From Streptomyces flaveolus (lineage in GTDB: Bacteria; Actinomycetota; Actinomycetes; Streptomycetales; Streptomycetaceae): 64,000 bases of DNA. Within the stretch, counting starts at the first letter, position 1. Each line of letters begins with the position of its first letter. This document shows, piece after piece, positions 60,505 to 64,000 of this stretch. A program made the position numbers and the translations under genes. The notes below the pieces were generated by a model. The model ran no database searches. It worked only from the letters and a program-made list of their open reading frames with translations, and was not told the DNA's origin. The stretch spans positions 1 to 64,000 of the forward strand of contig NZ_BMRV01000012.1 of NCBI RefSeq assembly GCF_014648815.1, written 5' to 3'.

Positions 60505-62727
60505 TCACCGCTCCCCGACGAGCGCCGCGTACGCGCCGCCGCGCGCCACCAGTTCCTCGTGCCGCCCGCGCTCCACGACCGTGCCGTGCTCCAGGACGAC
60601 GATCTCGTCGCTGTCCCGCACGGTGCTCAGCCGGTGCGCGATCACCACGCACGCGCAGCCCCGCCGGCGCAGGTTGTCCATCACCACCAGCTCGGTCTCC
60701 GCGTCCAACGCGCTCGTCACCTCGTCCAGGACCAGGATGCTGGGCCTGCGCACCAGCGCCCGCGCGATCTCCAGGCGCTGGCGCTGCCCGCCGGAGAAGT
60801 TGCGGCCGTCCTGCTCGACCCTGCTGTGGATGCCGCCCGGACGGCGCATCACGACGTCGTACAGCGCGGCGTCCCTGAGCGCCTCCACCACGGCGTCGTC
60901 CGGGACCGAGGGATCCCACAGCGCCACGTTGTCGCGCACCGAGCCCTCGAAGAGGAACACGTCCTGGTCGACGAAGGAGACGGAGGACGCCAGCGCCCCG
61001 CGCGGAATGTCCTCGAGGCGCTGCCCGTCGATGCGGATCACGCCCTCCCACGGGGTGTACAGGCCGGAGATCAGCCGGGACACCGTGGACTTGCCGCTGC
61101 CCGAGCCGCCGACCAGGGCCACCTGCCGCCCCGGCCCGACGGTCAGGTCGAAACCGGTCAGCAACGGCTTGTCGAGGGGGCTGTAGCCGAACGAGATGTT
61201 CTCCAGTTCGACATGGCCGTGCAGCCGGCGCGTGGAGTCACCGCCGCCGGGGCGGCCGTACAGCGGGTCCGCCCGGAAGTTCTCCACGTCCTTCAGACGG
61301 GCCACGTCGGCCGCGAAGTCCTGGATGCGGCCCGCGACGCCGTTCAGCCGGGTCAGCGGAGCCGTGAAGCGGGTCACCAGCGCCTGGAAGGCGACCAGCA
61401 GGCCGATCGAGATGTGCCCCTCGACCGCCCGCATGCCGCCGATCCACAGGATCAGCGCACTGTTGAACGTGGCGAGCGTCGGCGCGACCACACCCAGCCA
61501 GGCACCCGGCACCCCGAGCCGCTGCTGCTCCTCCAGCGTCGTGGCGTGCTGCCCGGCCCACTTGCGGAAGTAGCCGTCCTCACCGCCGGTCGCCTTCATC
61601 GTCTCGATCAGCTGAAGACCGGAGTACGCCGTGTTGGTCAACCGGGCCGTGTCCGCGCGCAGCTTCGCCGTCCGGGTCGCGCGCAGCTTGATCACGACCC
61701 GCATGGCGACGATGTTGAGCAGCGCCACACCGATGCCGACGAAGGTGAGCTGGGGGTCGTACGTGTACAGCAGCACGGCGTACAGCACGACGACGATCGC
61801 GTCGACGCCCGCCGCCGCGAGGTCGCGGGCCAGGGTCTCGGCGACGGCGTCGTTGGACTGGAGGCGCTGGACCAGGTCGGCCGGGCTGCGCTGGGAGAAG
61901 AACGTCACCGGCAGCCGCAGCAGATGCCGCAGGAAGCGGGCGCTGGAGAGCGTGGAGGAGATGATGCGGCCGTGCAGCAGGTTCGCCTGCTGGAGCCAGG
62001 TCAGCACCACCGTGAGCAGGACGCACGCCGCCATCGACGCGAACAGCACGCCCAGCAGCGAGGTCTGCCCGCCGATCAGGAACATGTCGATGTAGGTGCG
62101 GCTCAGCGCGGGCACCGCCGCGCCCACCGCCACCAGCAGCAGGCTCGCCAGCACGGCGGCGGGCAGGGTGCCCGCGGTGCCGCGCAGCCGGGCCGGCATC
62201 GCGCCGAGCACGCCCGGCCTGCGACCGCCCCGGGCGAAGTTCTCACCGGGCTCCATGGTCAGCACGACCCCGGTGAAGCTGCCGTCGAAGTCCTCCAGGG
62301 ACACGAAGCGGCGGCCCTTGCCCGGGTCGTTGATGAACACCCCGCGCCGGCCGAAACGCCGGCCCATGCCGTCGTAGACGACGTAGTGGTTGAACTCCCA
62401 GAACAGGATGGCCGGCGCCGTCACCTCGGCGAGGGCGGCCAGGTCCATCTGCATGCCCTTGGCGGTGAAGCCGTAACTGCGCGCCGCCTTGAGCAGGTTG
62501 CTGGCGCGCGAACCGTCGCGGGAGACACCGCAGGCGATGCGCAGCTCCTCCAGCGGGACGTGCCGGCCGTAGTGGCCCAGCACCATCGCAAGGGAGGCGG
62601 CGCCGCACTCCACGGCCTCCATCTGGAGCACGGTGGGCGTACGGACGGTCTTCGCCCGGCCCTTGGGAACCTTGCGCCTGGGCGGGGCGGCACGGCGTCT
62701 GCCCCGGGTGTCGGTCGCGGTACTCAC
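60505..62727 (-). CDS. NHLP-type C39 peptidase-ABC exporter
   Basis: A 740-residue ABC exporter with an N-terminal C39 leader peptidase: Cys41 in MEAVECGAASLAMVLGHYG, His114 in FNHYVVYDG and Asp134 in FINDPGKG. Six transmembrane helices follow (about 190-460), then the ATPase domain with Walker A GGSGSGKST (about 539) and FSGGQRQRLEIARAL. It removes leaders after Gly-Gly and exports the core. The start GTG 62727 overlaps the upstream stop as GTGA (4 bp); this fixes the start. The GG-leader peptide at 63632-63847 is the obvious substrate. Confidence 0.94.
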   Translation of the reverse strand: MSTATDTRGRRRAAPPRRKVPKGRAKTVRTPTVLQMEAVECGAASLAMVLGHYGRHVPLEELRIACGVSRDGSRASNLLKAARSYGFTAKGMQMDLAALAEVTAPAILFWEFNHYVVYDGMGRRFGRRGVFINDPGKGRRFVSLEDFDGSFTGVVLTMEPGENFARGGRRPGVLGAMPARLRGTAGTLPAAVLASLLLVAVGAAVPALSRTYIDMFLIGGQTSLLGVLFASMAACVLLTVVLTWLQQANLLHGRIISSTLSSARFLRHLLRLPVTFFSQRSPADLVQRLQSNDAVAETLARDLAAAGVDAIVVVLYAVLLYTYDPQLTFVGIGVALLNIVAMRVVIKLRATRTAKLRADTARLTNTAYSGLQLIETMKATGGEDGYFRKWAGQHATTLEEQQRLGVPGAWLGVVAPTLATFNSALILWIGGMRAVEGHISIGLLVAFQALVTRFTAPLTRLNGVAGRIQDFAADVARLKDVENFRADPLYGRPGGGDSTRRLHGHVELENISFGYSPLDKPLLTGFDLTVGPGRQVALVGGSGSGKSTVSRLISGLYTPWEGVIRIDGQRLEDIPRGALASSVSFVDQDVFLFEGSVRDNVALWDPSVPDDAVVEALRDAALYDVVMRRPGGIHSRVEQDGRNFSGGQRQRLEIARALVRRPSILVLDEVTSALDAETELVVMDNLRRRGCACVVIAHRLSTVRDSDEIVVLEHGTVVERGRHEELVARGGAYAALVGER

Positions 62728-63530
62728 GGCAGCAGCCAATCGACGGGACGCTGCCCGGCCAGCCGGATGGAGCCCGTGGCCAGCGTCATGGAGGTCAGGT
62801 CGTACGGCGGTCCGTCCGCGGACGACCACGCGTAGCCGCTCTTCGTGGACTTCGAGGTGTCGAGGCGCACCGTCACGGCCACCGGCCTGCCGTCCTTGGT
62901 GAACTGCTCGCCGAGCTGGCCGTCCCCGAGGAACGCGCCGATCGACTGTGCCGACTGGGCCGAGCGGTCCACCGCCTTCACATGGCCCCTCAGCACGCCG
63001 TACTCCTGGGCCGGCACCGACTGGACGGTCAGGTCGACCGGGGCGTCGGCGGGAATGGCGGCGGCGTTCTCGGCGGGGACGTAGACGGTGGCGTAGAGCG
63101 GGTCGCCGGCGTGGGCGACCTTCTCGATCGACGCGACGTCGGCGCCGGTCCGGATGATCTGTCCGACGGTGGCGGCGAGCGCGCTGACCCGGCCCGCGTC
63201 GAGCGAACGGACGACGGTGTCACCCTCGGCGGTGCGGACCTTCAGCACGGGCGAGCCGGCGGCCAGCCGCTCTCCCTGCCGGGCGAGGACCGCGGTGACC
63301 TGGCCGGAGACCGGGCTCTGCAGGACGTAACTGCCCTGCCCGTGGGTGAGGACGGCGGGTGCGCCGACCGTGGAGGTCACCGAGCCGGTCACCGCCCACA
63401 CGGACGCGGCGGCCATCGCGACGACGGTCACGGACAGCACCAGCCAGCCCTGCGGGCGGGCGAAACGCACCGGAAGGTCGAGCTCCTCCGGTGACTGGAG
63501 TTTGGCGAGGGCCTGTTGGCGGAACTGCAC
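62724..63530 (-). CDS. NHLM-system membrane fusion (HlyD-like) protein
   Basis: A 268-residue secretion protein. One transmembrane helix (about 28-48: GWLVLSVTVVAMAAASVWAV) is followed by a split biotinyl-lipoyl-like domain (GSYVLQSPVSGQVTAVLARQGERLAAGSPVLKV) and a beta-barrel. It is the HlyD-type periplasm-side adaptor of bacteriocin exporters. GTG 63530 starts MQFRQQALAKLQSPEELD, a familiar N-terminus for these. It lies downstream of the precursor gene and an internal terminator, and its stop overlaps the C39 transporter start. Confidence 0.88.
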   Translation of the reverse strand: MQFRQQALAKLQSPEELDLPVRFARPQGWLVLSVTVVAMAAASVWAVTGSVTSTVGAPAVLTHGQGSYVLQSPVSGQVTAVLARQGERLAAGSPVLKVRTAEGDTVVRSLDAGRVSALAATVGQIIRTGADVASIEKVAHAGDPLYATVYVPAENAAAIPADAPVDLTVQSVPAQEYGVLRGHVKAVDRSAQSAQSIGAFLGDGQLGEQFTKDGRPVAVTVRLDTSKSTKSGYAWSSADGPPYDLTSMTLATGSIRLAGQRPVDWLLP

Positions 63531-63578
63531 GTCGGACGTATCCCAGGAGATCGCTAAGAAGCCGTCGGGGAACGGCCG

Positions 63579-63612
63579 AAAAGTCCCGGAGCCGGGGTAC
63601 GGCTCCGGGACT
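63579..63612 (-). terminator. Intrinsic terminator/attenuator between precursor and exporter genes
   Basis: On the minus strand AGTCCCGGAGCC pairs perfectly with GGCTCCGGGACT (63612-63601 with 63593-63582) around a 7-nt loop. The stem is followed by TTTT. It ends 20 bp after the precursor stop and about 50 bp before the HlyD start, so most transcripts should stop here. Confidence 0.85.
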
Positions 63613-63631
63613 CAGCGGCACAAGGGCCCGA

Positions 63632-63847
63632 TCAGAGACCGGCGACCAGGCCGGTGACCGGGGCGGTGTTCAGACCGGTGACACCCTCGACGGTGCCGAC
63701 GGCGGTGTTGAGCAGACCCGAGACCGGGGCGATGCCGTCCACCAGGCCGGTGACGGTGCCGACGGCGTTCACGTTCAGGCCGCCGGAGACGTTGTCGAGC
63801 TCGGCGTCGGAGATCTCGACGGTCTCAACCTGGGGGGTGGAGTTCAT
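63632..63847 (-). CDS. GG-leader bacteriocin-like precursor peptide, Cys-free, duplicated core
   Basis: A 71-residue precursor. The leader MNSTPQVETVEISDAELDNV-SGG (1-23) has the acidic helix and Gly-Gly cleavage site recognised by C39 exporters, placing the core at residues 24-71. The core has no Cys, Lys, Arg, His or aromatic residue, carries net negative charge and is rich in Gly, Val, Leu, Thr and Asn. It is a tandem repeat: AVGTVTGLVDGI...APVSGLL (28-46) and AVGTVEGVTGL..APVTGLV (49-68). GGGAAG precedes ATG 63847. Exported by the downstream genes. Automated naming as a lantipeptide would be unsupported because lanthionine needs Cys. Confidence 0.88.
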   Translation of the reverse strand: MNSTPQVETVEISDAELDNVSGGLNVNAVGTVTGLVDGIAPVSGLLNTAVGTVEGVTGLNTAPVTGLVAGL

Positions 63848-64000
63848 GATGGAACTTCCCTTCGTATAGCCAATTCACAAGGGGGGAGCGGCCCCCTCTG
63901 GGGACAGATGACGGCCGCGACCACGGGCGGCCGGGCGCCCGTTTCCGGAGCCCTCCGCGGCCCCCGCGGTGCGATGGATCAAAGCACGCGGCCGGTCGGC
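63848..64000. promoter_or_regulatory. Upstream region of the precursor gene, to window edge
   Basis: On the minus strand TATACG (63868-63863) is a good -10 with a TTGTGA element only 7 bp upstream; the -35 for it would fall near 63890 and is not clear. A G-rich/C-rich pair (GGGGG/CCCCC, about 63880-63896) could form a hairpin. No further gene is visible before the edge. Confidence 0.4.

Noticed and set aside
57708..60878. 1056-codon open frame on the plus strand
   Set aside because: Antisense to the clearly identified ABC exporter genes; low-complexity Arg/Gln/His/Pro composition with no domain.
63632..63847. Calling the precursor a lantipeptide
   Set aside because: The core contains no Cys, so no lanthionine can form, and no LanM or LanB/C gene is in the window.

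Overview
The window is chromosomal DNA of a high-GC actinomycete, almost certainly a Streptomyces. The evidence is the strongly GC-biased third codon positions, frequent GTG starts with GGAGG-type ribosome binding sites, several leaderless starts, a Streptomyces subtilisin inhibitor, Tat- and Sec-exported polysaccharide hydrolases, and recognisable regulator sites: a CebR box, an IdeR/DmdR iron box and a DasR-like site. No rRNA, tRNA, CRISPR array, integrase or complete insertion sequence was found. The layout is typical of a chromosome arm, with short operons, many one-component regulators and secreted enzymes.

Left third (1-22 kb): a lactate-utilisation pair lutA-lutB diverges from a LacI regulator. 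Then follow a proline iminopeptidase-like hydrolase, a PIG-L deacetylase translationally linked to a SnoaL-tailed ECF sigma factor, a Cys-cluster/pentapeptide-repeat protein, and a stand-alone CYP102-like P450 divergent from a TetR repressor. Next come an iron-box-controlled DUF2470 protein, an exported lactonase-type beta-propeller, two aromatic-acid-exporter-type membrane proteins, a ROK regulator divergent from an FBP zinc-finger protein across a perfect palindrome, an NAD-epimerase, a HAD phosphatase, a PHP phosphoesterase and an SDR. A strongly structured intergenic element followed by a U-tailed hairpin (16.7-16.9 kb) is a candidate small RNA.

Middle (22-50 kb): a secreted GH16-CBM13 enzyme with a clear promoter and DasR-like site; VanZ and DUF4230 proteins; a Tet(M)/OtrA-like GTPase divergent from an atypical PRPP synthetase; redox enzymes with their likely regulators (GlxA type, and a TetR with two perfect operators); a PAS-GAF-SpoIIE-kinase phosphatase; a secreted GH2 enzyme and a CebR-box-controlled GH9 cellulase; a small Fic-type toxin-antitoxin pair with a degenerate Fic motif; and a one-protein sigma-like/zinc-finger/membrane/ricin-lectin fusion followed by a 159-bp MITE-like element.

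Right end (50-64 kb): an XRE regulator with its divergent quinone reductase, a methyltransferase, a small P-loop kinase, an FMN 2-hydroxyacid oxidase, a subtilisin inhibitor with Arg at P1, a CDGSH protein/NPPY methyltransferase/diiron-type oxidase cluster, a Ppx/GppA phosphatase, and a bacteriocin-type export locus. That locus has a GG-leader precursor peptide, a membrane fusion protein, a C39 peptidase-ABC transporter and a cNMP-domain ABC transporter. The precursor is unusual: its 48-residue core has no Cys, Lys, Arg or aromatic residue and is built from two repeats of about 21 residues. No modification enzyme is visible, but the window ends 153 bp upstream of the precursor. This is the best candidate for an undescribed system here.
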